From contig JALOLW010000149.1 in NCBI GenBank assembly GCA_025455795.1, forward strand, positions 1 through 8,717: a stretch of 8,717 nucleotides of DNA, given 5' to 3'. The position numbers and the translations under genes are program-made. This DNA comes from Spirosomataceae bacterium. Its GTDB lineage: Bacteria > Bacteroidota > Bacteroidia > Cytophagales > Spirosomataceae. A model generated the notes under the pieces. The model ran no database searches. It was given only the letters and a program-made list of their open reading frames with translations, and was not told the origin of the DNA. Positions 1 to 7,065 of the stretch are shown in pieces; the first letter of the stretch is position 1, and every line of letters begins with the position of its first letter.

Positions 1-34
1 GAGGCGCGGGATTCTCTATGAAAGCATACTTGAA

Positions 35-865
35 TTAGTTGTGCAAAATCACTCCTGCGCCCAGCGCATTGGCGCCTGCACCGCGCACCAATCCACGCGC
101 ATAAAGCGTGTAAATTTTGCCATCGGCAAGGGCTACGCCTTGTACTGTAAGCGCTACGGGGCCAGTGGCACTGCCAGTGCGTACTTCTACGTTGTACGTA
201 CCTGCAGCAATAGGCGTAAAGTTAGCAAAATTGACCAATGTAGCCCCCGAACCTGTCGAAACGGCGCGGAAAGCGCGGTTGGCAAAAGAAGCCACGGGTG
301 TGGTGCTACCTGCTCTCAACACATTTACCCAAACAGCAGGGGCGTTTGATGAAAGATGGAAAAAGCGAATGTGGGCGTTGCCCGTCGCAGGAGCGGCCAA
401 GTTATCGGTTACGTTCAAGAAACGTGGGCCACCGGGGTCGGTGTTACCGATAGTGGTCGGACGAGCGCGGTTGAGTGAGTCAGTCACAAAAAACGTGTAG
501 CTGGTATTGGCGGCTGCCGTAAAGTTGTTTTGATTGGTAGTACCCGCTCTAAACAAAATATCTGCGCTGCCCAACACGCCGCCGATGGTCCCCGAAGCCG
601 CCTTTGCGCGGAGCTGAATAGGACCTACGGGGGTGTTGTTGTAAGTGGTATTTGTGCCAAACGCCACGCTTGTGCCAGCAGGTACGTTGCTCACAAAAAA
701 ATTGAGTGGTGTGCTACCGGGGGTGGCATTGACAAATAGCACCCGGGCGCCAAGCGTAGAAGGCGAAGTAGCAGGCGAAGGCGTAGGATACTCGGTATCT
801 TGGCAACCCACCAAAGCCGTCATCAAAGTGGCTACAATCGCTACTGAAAAAATATGTTTATTCAT
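35..865 (-). CDS. DUF4397 domain lipoprotein
   Basis: This 276-residue protein is a predicted lipoprotein. It has a short basic N-terminus, a hydrophobic stretch (residues 5-19) and a lipobox LVGC with the lipidated Cys at 21. The residues after the Cys are Q-D-T-E, then a Pro/Ser/Thr-rich linker (26-38). The rest looks like two related DUF4397-type beta modules. One begins ARVLFVNATPGSTPLNFFV (40-58) and ends YTFFVTDS (123-130). The other begins AHIRFFHLSSNAPAVWVNV (164-182) and ends with IYTLYARGL near residue 250. DUF4397 proteins are envelope proteins of unknown function. The gene starts 30 bases after the TonB receptor stop on the same strand, so the two are probably one transcript and may act together at the outer membrane. 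The ATG at 865 is the only start that keeps the whole signal peptide, and no Shine-Dalgarno is visible, as is usual in this phylum. Family assignment is from motif recognition; the partner role is inference. Confidence 0.88.
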   Translation of the reverse strand: MNKHIFSVAIVATLMTALVGCQDTEYPTPSPATSPSTLGARVLFVNATPGSTPLNFFVSNVPAGTSVAFGTNTTYNNTPVGPIQLRAKAASGTIGGVLGSADILFRAGTTNQNNFTAAANTSYTFFVTDSLNRARPTTIGNTDPGGPRFLNVTDNLAAPATGNAHIRFFHLSSNAPAVWVNVLRAGSTTPVASFANRAFRAVSTGSGATLVNFANFTPIAAGTYNVEVRTGSATGPVALTVQGVALADGKIYTLYARGLVRGAGANALGAGVILHN

Positions 866-895
866 TGTTTTGATTCTTTTATGATGTTGTTGATT

Positions 896-3800
896 TTAGA
901 ATACCACGCGGAAACCTGCCTGCATCTGCCAACGTGAGCCTAAACCTGCGCTGTTGATAAAAGTCTGGCTCAAAGGCGTACCGTCGCTGTTGACAGGGAA
1001 TGTGAATATCGGACGACCCGTAGTAGGTGTAGCGGCAGTGTGTGGCACTTCATAGCCAGCAAAACTCAATACTTGTGAACGGGTGTTTACTTTTACCAAG
1101 CCCCAATTGCTGTTGAGCAAGTTCAAGAAATTTTGTACTTCCCATGAGCCTTGCAGGGTTACTGGCTTCTTACCGATTTTGAACGGCATAATGTCCACCA
1201 ACAAGCGCATATCCAAGCGGTTTACCCAAGGCGAGAAAGTACCGTTGCGCTCGGCATACTGGCCACGGCGGCTGTTGAGGTATTCGTCTTGGCTGATGTA
1301 AGCATCCAACTGATTCCAGATTTCTTGTGGAGTACGTGTATCGGTAGCGTTGGTGGGAGCCAAAATGATTTCATTCTGATTGCGAGGGATATACATCAAA
1401 TCTTTGTTTGAGTAGCCATCGCTGTTGAGGTTGCCACCGTAGGTGTAAGAGAAGTTGCTACCCGTGAAGCCCAAGTAAATGAACGACAAGTTGGTAGCCA
1501 AGAAATCTTTCACCCACTCTTTGCGCCATGACATGAAGCCATTGACGCGGTGAGGAGTCAAGTTGTTGGCAAAACCCAAGTTGGGCAAGTTCAATGTACT
1601 TACGACGCTGTTGCCCGTAAACAAGCTACCTGCCGTAGAACCTGATTGACCGTTGATGTCTTTTGAATCAGTGAAAGTATAGGCAATCGAACCTTGGATG
1701 GGACCTGTTGTTTTTTGCAACTGCGCCGTGAAGCTCATCGAGTAGCCTTTGTTGATATTGTCAATCACCAATGCCTGTACTACGCGGTCGTTGATACGGC
1801 GGTCTGGACCCGCTGGTTGAGCCGCATCGCCGTTGGCAGCACCAAACAATGGGCGACCGTCGCCAAGGACAGTACCCACAGGTGCAGACAAGTTGGCATC
1901 ACGAATAAAGACAGCGTTGATGTCTTTGGTGTAAATAAACTCACCTGTTGCTACCAAGCCGTAAGGCAGTTTATAGTCAGCCGCGAAGTTGGTACGCCAT
2001 ACTTGCGGGAATTTGAAGTTATTGACTGTGGCGTTGATGGTGAATGTTTGAGGAATGACAGGTTGAGTAGGCGTTCCTGTCACGGCAGGTACATAAGCAT
2101 TGGGTTCGGGGTTGAAACGCAATTGTGCCAACGTAGGCGTTGAAGATGTACCTGCTTGGAGGGTTCCAAACAAGGCACCCGTGTTTGACACTTGGTTTGA
2201 AATCCACACAAATGGCACACGACCCGTGAAAATACCCGTACCACCACGGATTTGGAGGGTTTTGTCACCCATCACGTCATAGTTGAAGCCCAAACGAGGC
2301 GACCAAAGTGGGGTTGATTTGGGCAACTGATTCACTTTGATTTTTTCACCATCGGCAAACGTCATCTCGTCTGTGACAGGGTTGCTGGTTACGCTCTCAT
2401 CGTTAAACGTTGGAATGTCCACGCGCACGCCATATGTCAAAGTCAAGTTTTTCAAGCCGAGGGCATTGTTCCACTTGTCTTGGGCATAAAAACCATACTG
2501 AGCCGAACCCCATTCAGCCGCTGGAGCAGCTACACCCTGCAAAGCCGAGTACTGAATGGCGTAAGCCGCAGGTGCCACAAAGCCTGGTGTGCCGGGGGCG
2601 TTGGTAACGTTGGCAATGAAGTCGTTGATGCTATTGAAGCGGTAGTTGCCACGAATTAACGGGGTAAAAGCGTTGAAGAAAGTGTAAAACTCGTTGGCAG
2701 TACCAATAGAGAAAGTGTGGTCACCCGCAAAAATGTCAAACTTGTTGTTCAACTGGAAAATATCTTGGTCTAAGCGGTTGTTAGGTGAGAAAGGTTCTGC
2801 ACCAAAGGCCGTCAAAGTCTGTCCGTTGGGTCCGAGGATATCTACCGTTGGGAAGTTGGGGTTTTCGGCACCGCCTTGTGCTTGGCGAAAATCGCGGAAA
2901 GCCGAGTAGCCCACCTGCAAGTTGTTGGCAAATTTACCTTTACCAAAAGTAGAGTTCAATTCACCGATGATGTTATACAGGTTGTTGTTGATACGGTACC
3001 AAATCCCAGAGAAAGGTAGGGTGTTGTTGGAGTTTGAACGACCACCCGCTGGGCCAGCCGCAAAACCACCCGAACCAGAAGGACCTACGTCACGAAATGA
3101 CTGCATTTGGTTGTAACGAATGGTGAACTTGTTGTTGTCGTTGATGTTCCAGTCCAGTTTAGCCAAAAACTTAGTACTGGCTGTTTCAGCGTCGAAACTC
3201 TCAAAAGAACCAGGGTCAAAAGTCCAATCTTTGCCAGTGGTAGTAGTTGTCAAGAAAGTTTTCAAACGGCTCAATTCGGCGGTAGTTTGTTGGAAGGGGC
3301 GGCCTTGTGAGTCTGTACCATCCACGGGGAATAATACCGCAGGATCGGTGCGAGTTTCGCGTTCTACGTTGACGAAGAAGAATAACTTGTTTTTGACCAA
3401 TGCACCGCCCAAGCGCGCACCGAAGTTGTTGTTTTTAAAAGCCAAGATGGGCGATTCCACATCGCCTACTTTCTTGTTTACGTAGTTTTGGTTACGCACA
3501 AAATAGTAAGCCGAACCTTGCATGTCGTTGGTACCAGAGCGCGTTACGGCGTTGACGCCCGCACCTGTGAACGAGCCTTGTGATACATCGTAAGGTGAAA
3601 GAGACACTTGTAACTCTTGAATCGCATCTACCGAAATCGGCTGGGCGTTTGACTGACCACCAGGCAACGCGCTCAAACCAAATACGTTGTTGGAAGTAGC
3701 GCCATCAATGGAGAAGTTGTTGTAAAGACCCGAACGGCCACCAAATGAAAAACTACCACCTGCTTGCGGAGTCAATGCAGAAAAGTCGGTGAAGCTACGT

Positions 3801-4282
3801 GAAAGCGTGGGCAAACGCTCGAAGCTCTCGCGCTTGATGTTGGTAGAGGCCCCCGTGCGGTCGCCGCTGATAACAGCCCCGCGACCTGCCGTCACGACAA
3901 TCTCTTGAAGTTGTTTCCCTTCTTCTGCTACCGTGAAGTTCACAGTAGAGTTAGAACCCAAATCAGCAAAAACATCATTTTTTGATTGTTCTTGGTAGCC
4001 AATAAAAGTCACCGTAAGTTTGTAAGGGCCGCCTACACGTACTGCGGGGAAATTGTAACGGCCTTTTTCGTTGGTCACAGTACCATACTTTGTGCCAGAG
4101 GGTGTGTGTACGGCAATTACCGTTGCGCCTGGTAGCAGTTCTCCCTTAGAATCAGCTACAACACCATTGATGGATGATGTAGTAACCCCCTGAGAGTAGC
4201 TATCAAAGCCCATAAAAATAGCGGTAAAGACTACAAAAAGTCCAATTACCGCTTTGCTCTTTCGTAAAAATTGAAAGTTCAT
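896..4282 (-). CDS. TonB-dependent receptor, Oar-like, with carboxypeptidase-regulatory-like domain
   Basis: This is an outer-membrane beta-barrel receptor of 1128 residues. A signal peptide covers about residues 1-31 (hydrophobic core 11-26, then SYSQ). It is followed by a carboxypeptidase-regulatory-like beta-sandwich (about 36-118; GVVADSKGELLPGATV, then NEKGRYNFPAV) and the segment LQEIVVTA (125-132) that leads into the plug. The plug (about 135-255) carries FSIDGATSNN (190-199) and PYDVSQGSFTGAGVNAVTRS (230-249), typical of Oar-like receptors. The remainder is a large barrel ending in aromatic-rich FRVVF with C-terminal Phe, as expected for BAM-assembled proteins. Such receptors use TonB/ExbBD energy to move substrates across the outer membrane; Oar of Myxococcus is linked to protein secretion. 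The substrate here is unknown. No SusD-like gene lies next to it; the downstream neighbour is a DUF4397 lipoprotein. The frame is intact throughout. A promoter candidate lies about 65-100 bases upstream of the ATG. Confidence 0.95.
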   Translation of the reverse strand: MNFQFLRKSKAVIGLFVVFTAIFMGFDSYSQGVTTSSINGVVADSKGELLPGATVIAVHTPSGTKYGTVTNEKGRYNFPAVRVGGPYKLTVTFIGYQEQSKNDVFADLGSNSTVNFTVAEEGKQLQEIVVTAGRGAVISGDRTGASTNIKRESFERLPTLSRSFTDFSALTPQAGGSFSFGGRSGLYNNFSIDGATSNNVFGLSALPGGQSNAQPISVDAIQELQVSLSPYDVSQGSFTGAGVNAVTRSGTNDMQGSAYYFVRNQNYVNKKVGDVESPILAFKNNNFGARLGGALVKNKLFFFVNVERETRTDPAVLFPVDGTDSQGRPFQQTTAELSRLKTFLTTTTTGKDWTFDPGSFESFDAETASTKFLAKLDWNINDNNKFTIRYNQMQSFRDVGPSGSGGFAAGPAGGRSNSNNTLPFSGIWYRINNNLYNIIGELNSTFGKGKFANNLQVGYSAFRDFRQAQGGAENPNFPTVDILGPNGQTLTAFGAEPFSPNNRLDQDIFQLNNKFDIFAGDHTFSIGTANEFYTFFNAFTPLIRGNYRFNSINDFIANVTNAPGTPGFVAPAAYAIQYSALQGVAAPAAEWGSAQYGFYAQDKWNNALGLKNLTLTYGVRVDIPTFNDESVTSNPVTDEMTFADGEKIKVNQLPKSTPLWSPRLGFNYDVMGDKTLQIRGGTGIFTGRVPFVWISNQVSNTGALFGTLQAGTSSTPTLAQLRFNPEPNAYVPAVTGTPTQPVIPQTFTINATVNNFKFPQVWRTNFAADYKLPYGLVATGEFIYTKDINAVFIRDANLSAPVGTVLGDGRPLFGAANGDAAQPAGPDRRINDRVVQALVIDNINKGYSMSFTAQLQKTTGPIQGSIAYTFTDSKDINGQSGSTAGSLFTGNSVVSTLNLPNLGFANNLTPHRVNGFMSWRKEWVKDFLATNLSFIYLGFTGSNFSYTYGGNLNSDGYSNKDLMYIPRNQNEIILAPTNATDTRTPQEIWNQLDAYISQDEYLNSRRGQYAERNGTFSPWVNRLDMRLLVDIMPFKIGKKPVTLQGSWEVQNFLNLLNSNWGLVKVNTRSQVLSFAGYEVPHTAATPTTGRPIFTFPVNSDGTPLSQTFINSAGLGSRWQMQAGFRVVF

Positions 4283-4582
4283 AAATTTGGGGAATTTGGT
4301 GAAAATGTAATTTGGTTTGTTTGTTTATTGAGACGCAAAATTTGACGCAAAGAAACAAGAATTTTGAATGAGAAACAAAAATGAATTCTTTGTAAAATAC
4401 CAACTTAACATTGCGAACTGCTTGATTTATTGGAATAAAACAATTTTTTGACGTAAAATTTCAAAAAAATGTTTTAAGAAATTGTTAAGGTTAAAAAAGA
4501 CATTAATTACATTCCTAAACCATGTATAACTCTTTGACTTTAAAAATGTTTCTTTGTAACTTGATTTCTAAAAAAAATTAAA
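4283..4582. other. Divergent intergenic spacer between the TonB receptor gene and selD
   Basis: These 300 bases are strongly AT-rich and hold no convincing gene; the short minus-strand ORF here (4403-4203) is low-complexity and overlaps the receptor start. The spacer must carry the promoters of both divergent genes. The receptor promoter candidate is listed separately. For selD, the best -7-like string is TTTCTTTG at 4549-4556, about 27 bases before the ATG, but it has no TTTG at the expected upstream distance, so I do not call it a promoter. I see no riboswitch-like structure and no tRNA. Confidence 0.6.
4348..4379 (-). promoter_or_regulatory. Putative Bacteroidota-type promoter of the TonB receptor gene
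   Basis: On the minus strand, TTTG (4379-4376) is followed by exactly 20 bases and then TTTCTTTG (4355-4348). The Bacteroidota primary-sigma consensus is TTTG, 19-21 bases, TAnnTTTG. The -33 element is therefore exact and the -7 element differs at one base (T for A). Transcription would start near 4341, leaving an AT-rich leader of about 60 bases with no Shine-Dalgarno before the ATG at 4282. This is a pattern match in AT-rich DNA, so chance matches are possible. Confidence 0.5.
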
Positions 4583-5686
4583 ATGTTGGTGAATACAGAC
4601 TCAAAATCGTACAAATTGACCCAATACAGCCACGGAGCGGGTTGTGGCTGTAAAATCTCCCCAAAAGTGCTGGATGTGATACTGAAACTAAGCCCCCAAC
4701 AAGCCCCCAAACCCCCGAAGGGGGCTTCAATCCCGTCCTTAAAGCCCCCTCTGGGGGCGGGGGGGCTTGGGCTTCTCGTCGGCAATGCTTCCCGCGATGA
4801 TGCCGCCGTGATGGATTTGGGCAACGGGGAGGCTATCATCAGCACGACCGATTTTTTCATGCCCATCGTTGACGATGCCTTTGATTTTGGGCGCATCGCC
4901 TCGGCCAACGCCATTTCTGATGTGTATGCAATGGGAGGAACTCCCATGATGGCGATTGCGATTTTGGGCTGGCCCATTGACAAACTCCCCCCCGAAGTGG
5001 CCGCGCAGGTGCTGGAAGGAAGCCGTGCGGTGTGCGCCGAGGCGGGGATTCCGCTTGCGGGTGGGCATAGCATAGACAGCCCCGAACCGATTTTTGGTTT
5101 GGCCGTGACGGGCAAAGTCCCCGTCCAAAATCTCAAACGCAACGACACCGCCACTGAGGGCTGTCTGTTGTATTTGACCAAAAAAATCGGGGTCGGGATT
5201 CTGACTACTGCCCAAAAGAAGGGGATTTTGAAAGACGAACACGCCGAAATCGCGCCCGCTCAAATGCGCCAACTCAACAGCAGCGGAGCTGTTCTGGGTA
5301 CGTTGCCCTACGTCACCGCCCTGACCGACGTGACGGGTTTTGGACTGATGGGGCATCTTGTAGAAATGGCCGAAGGCAGTGGCCTAAGTGCCGAGCTTGA
5401 CTTTGAAGCGGTGCCTAAACTGCCCTTTATCGAAGATTATTTGGCCCAAAAATCGTATCCAGGCGGTACTGTTCGCAACTGGGACAGCTACGGCCACAAA
5501 GTAGCCGACCTCACCGAAATCCAAAAGTACATCTTGGCCGACCCCCAAACCAGCGGTGGTCTATTGATAGCCGTTGAGCCGCCCGCCCAAGCGGCGTTTG
5601 AAGCCTTGATGCAGACCCACGGCCATTCCCTTGCTCCTATCGGTCGGCTTACTACCCGCCGCGACAAAGTGATTTATGTGCGTTGA
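4583..5686 (+). CDS. selD: Selenide, water dikinase (selenophosphate synthetase)
   Basis: SelD makes selenophosphate, AMP and phosphate from selenide, ATP and water. Selenophosphate feeds selenocysteine synthesis and tRNA 2-selenouridine formation. The 367-residue protein aligns along its whole length with E. coli SelD (347 aa). It starts with LTQYSHGAGCGCKISPKVL, where Cys21 and Lys24 match catalytic Cys17 and Lys20. Then come RDDAAV (71-76), STTDFFMPIVD (87-97), NAISDVYAMGG (109-119), GGHSID (160-165), DVTGFG (249-254) and DPQTSGGLL near the C-terminus. The metal-binding Asp51, Asp91 and Asp227 of E. coli correspond to 73, 113 and 249. Position 21 is an ordinary Cys codon (TGT), so this is not a selenocysteine form. 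Residues about 35-63 form a Pro/Gly-rich linker of about 29 residues, against about 11 in E. coli; it is encoded by a GC-rich inverted repeat. The ATG at 4583 gives the expected N-terminus. lnb follows 48 bases downstream, so the two may be co-transcribed. Confidence 0.97.
   Translation: MLVNTDSKSYKLTQYSHGAGCGCKISPKVLDVILKLSPQQAPKPPKGASIPSLKPPLGAGGLGLLVGNASRDDAAVMDLGNGEAIISTTDFFMPIVDDAFDFGRIASANAISDVYAMGGTPMMAIAILGWPIDKLPPEVAAQVLEGSRAVCAEAGIPLAGGHSIDSPEPIFGLAVTGKVPVQNLKRNDTATEGCLLYLTKKIGVGILTTAQKKGILKDEHAEIAPAQMRQLNSSGAVLGTLPYVTALTDVTGFGLMGHLVEMAEGSGLSAELDFEAVPKLPFIEDYLAQKSYPGGTVRNWDSYGHKVADLTEIQKYILADPQTSGGLLIAVEPPAQAAFEALMQTHGHSLAPIGRLTTRRDKVIYVR
4690..4768 (+). repeat. GC-rich inverted palindromic repeat inside selD (REPIN-like)
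   Basis: Two copies of a 27-base unit face each other: 4701-4727 (reverse) and 4742-4768 (forward), separated by 14 bases. The reverse complement of the first matches the second at 22 of 27 positions. Each copy starts with AAGCCCCC and ends with GGGGGCTT, with an extra C5 or G5 block in the middle, so each can fold on itself or pair with the other copy. A further AAGCCCCC lies just upstream at 4690-4697. The element is read in frame as SelD residues about 37-63 without a stop. A related copy lies in lnb. The structure resembles a REPIN (paired inverted REP sequences) or a palindromic element tolerated in coding sequence; its mobility is inference. Confidence 0.75.
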
Positions 5687-5734
5687 TTGCGGTTTTTTTA
5701 CTTTTTTTGTACCCCAAAATCAATTCGTAGAAGT

Positions 5735-6940
5735 ATGCAAATAGCCCGCATTTTTTTGATTCTACAACTACTATTCCCCCTTTGGGGTTTAGGGGGCTTT
5801 TCCTACGCCCAGTCGCTCACTTCCACGGCCAAAATCAGCTTGATTACGGTCAGCCCTGGCAAAGAACTGTACAGCAGCTTCGGCCACAGTGCCTTGTGGG
5901 TGTCTGACCCCGTACAGGGCATTGACAAGGTCTATAACTACGGCACATTTGACTTTCGTACCGAAGGGTTTTACCTTAAGTTTTTGCGCGGAACGCTTCC
6001 GTATCAGTTGTCCGTATCGCCAATGTACTACACGATGTACGGCGCGCAGGCCGAAAACCGCAGCGTGACCGAGCAGGTGTTGAATCTTTCGACAGCACAA
6101 CGGCAACGCTTGTACGATTTTTTGGAAAACAACTATCTCCCCCAAAATCGTCAATACGCCTATAAATTTTACTATGACAATTGCTCAACGCGCCTGCGCG
6201 ACGCGCTGCGGGCTGCATGTGGCGATAGTCTGAGATTTTCGACTAAATCTGTTTCACCCAACGGGACATCCAAAAGCTATCGGCATTGGATGAACGATTA
6301 TTTGGGCGAAAAATCATGGGCGACGTTTGGGATGAATTTGGCGATTGGCCTACCAGCTAACGAACAAGCCTCAATAGACGGAGAGATGTATCTACCCAAT
6401 AATCTCCGTGACCACTTCGACAAAGCGGTCGTGGGGGGGAAGCCTTTGGTGAGTCAGAAAAGTTTACTGTTTGTGCCTACTGTTCTTGCCGCAGAATCCA
6501 ACTTTGGGCAATGGCTACTTGACTTTTTGATTTCACCTATGTTCGTTTTTTCAATGATAGGACTACTACTTTTTGGTTTATATTTCAAGAAAAAACCTTT
6601 GTTTTGGTTTGACAAACTGCTTTTGGGAGCGTTGGGAATTGCAGGCTGGATTTTATTCTTGCTCTGGGTGGGTACTGACCACGGCGTTACGGCATGGAAC
6701 CTCAACTTGCTTTGGGCTTTGCCGTTGCACGTACCTTTGTTTTTTACGTTTTTGAAAAACAAAGCAAAACTCAGCAACTACCTCAAAATTTGTGTACTGA
6801 TGATTCTTATATTGGGTCTTGGCGTGGGGATAGCACAGTATTTTATCGGTTGGGCTAATAATCTTTTGCCAGATGGATTAGTGATATTCTTGTTGGGCCT
6901 AATGATTCGATATACCGTCATTGGCAAAATAAGAGCTTGA
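5735..6940 (+). CDS. lnb: Lipoprotein N-acyltransferase Lnb (DUF4105 periplasmic domain plus membrane domain)
   Basis: Lnb-family proteins of Bacteroidota N-acylate the N-terminal Cys of diacylated lipoproteins in the inner membrane, the job done by Lnt in Proteobacteria. This 401-residue protein has a signal peptide or N-terminal anchor (about 1-26, ending SYAQ). A periplasmic DUF4105 domain (about 30-230) follows, with SSFGHSALWV (47-56; His51) and FYYDNCSTRLRD (145-156; Cys150). This His/Cys pair is the presumed catalytic core. The C-terminal third has about five membrane segments (about 268-284, 295-313, 322-340, 350-370, 382-398), with the motif DHGVTAWNLNLLWALP (315-330) between the second and third. 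I chose the ATG at 5735 because it gives a clean signal peptide; an in-frame TTG at 5687, directly after the selD stop, would add 16 residues rich in Phe and is less likely. Part of the signal peptide (residues 14-22) is encoded by a copy of the repeat found in selD. The family match is firm; the activity is by homology. Confidence 0.87.
   Translation: MQIARIFLILQLLFPLWGLGGFSYAQSLTSTAKISLITVSPGKELYSSFGHSALWVSDPVQGIDKVYNYGTFDFRTEGFYLKFLRGTLPYQLSVSPMYYTMYGAQAENRSVTEQVLNLSTAQRQRLYDFLENNYLPQNRQYAYKFYYDNCSTRLRDALRAACGDSLRFSTKSVSPNGTSKSYRHWMNDYLGEKSWATFGMNLAIGLPANEQASIDGEMYLPNNLRDHFDKAVVGGKPLVSQKSLLFVPTVLAAESNFGQWLLDFLISPMFVFSMIGLLLFGLYFKKKPLFWFDKLLLGALGIAGWILFLLWVGTDHGVTAWNLNLLWALPLHVPLFFTFLKNKAKLSNYLKICVLMILILGLGVGIAQYFIGWANNLLPDGLVIFLLGLMIRYTVIGKIRA
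5773..5799 (+). repeat. Third, diverged copy of the 27-base palindromic unit, in the lnb signal peptide
   Basis: The stretch has the same layout as the selD units: C5, three bases, G4, four bases, G5, CTT. It matches the reverse complement of the first selD unit at 22 of 27 positions and the second selD unit at 20 of 27. It encodes FPLWGLGGF (residues 14-22 of Lnb), in a codon register different from that used in selD. Low complexity makes some of the match trivial, so common origin is likely but not certain. Confidence 0.55.
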
Positions 6941-6982
6941 GAAAACACGACTAACACTTTGATAAAATGTAAGTTCACTTCA

Positions 6983-7014
6983 AGTGGCTTTTGGTTTTTC
7001 AGAACCAAACCACT
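6983..7014 (+). terminator. Inverted repeat after lnb: possible terminator, overlapping the fusA promoter
   Basis: AGTGG (6983-6987) pairs with CCACT (7010-7014), and TTTGGTT (6990-6996) pairs with AACCAAA (7003-7009). This gives a 12-base-pair stem with a 2-base bulge (6988-6989) and a 6-base loop. It lies 43 bases after the lnb stop and is followed by AATTTT, a short T run, so it may end the selD-lnb transcript. The T run is weak and the stem is AT-rich in its upper part, so it could instead be a protein-binding site at the fusA promoter. Confidence 0.4.
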
Positions 7015-7021
7015 AATTTTG
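6990..7021 (+). promoter_or_regulatory. Putative fusA promoter, perfect Bacteroidota consensus
   Basis: TTTG (6990-6993), then exactly 20 bases, then TAATTTTG (7014-7021) matches the consensus TTTG, 19-21 bases, TAnnTTTG at every specified position. Transcription would begin near 7028, giving a leader of about 38 bases to the fusA ATG. The -33 element and the whole spacer lie within the inverted repeat 6983-7014. The leader has no Shine-Dalgarno; it is A-rich just before the ATG, as is common in highly expressed genes of this phylum. Confidence 0.65.
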
Positions 7022-7065
7022 CGCTCTGATTTTCAAAAGCGTCAAAAAAACAGTAAATACACAAC

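Noticed and set aside
1..34. Possible start of another feature at the left edge
   Set aside because: Thirty-four bases after the DUF4397 stop show no hairpin, T run or gene end that I can support.
1694..2143. 149-residue plus-strand reading frame inside the TonB receptor gene
   Set aside because: It is antisense to a continuous conserved barrel, has no recognisable motif and no promoter-like or start context.
4533..4556. selD promoter built from TTTG at 4533-4536 and TTTCTTTG at 4549-4556
   Set aside because: The gap is only 12 bases, far short of the 19-21 expected, and no TTTG lies at the proper distance upstream.
4643..4654. Selenocysteine codon in SelD
   Set aside because: The catalytic position and its neighbour are both TGT (Cys); there is no in-frame TGA in the gene.
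4701..4768. GC-rich hairpins as a transcription terminator or attenuator
   Set aside because: They lie well inside selD, have no following T run, and the reading frame continues with conserved SelD motifs. Effects on translation remain possible.
4540..5356. Long minus-strand reading frames (213 and 205 residues) opposite selD
   Set aside because: They mirror selD codons, run through the GC-rich repeat, match no family I recognise and conflict with a full-length, well-conserved enzyme on the plus strand.
5687..5734. TTG start for lnb directly after the selD stop
   Set aside because: It would add FFYFF-type residues and a basic stretch before an already complete signal peptide that begins at the ATG at 5735.
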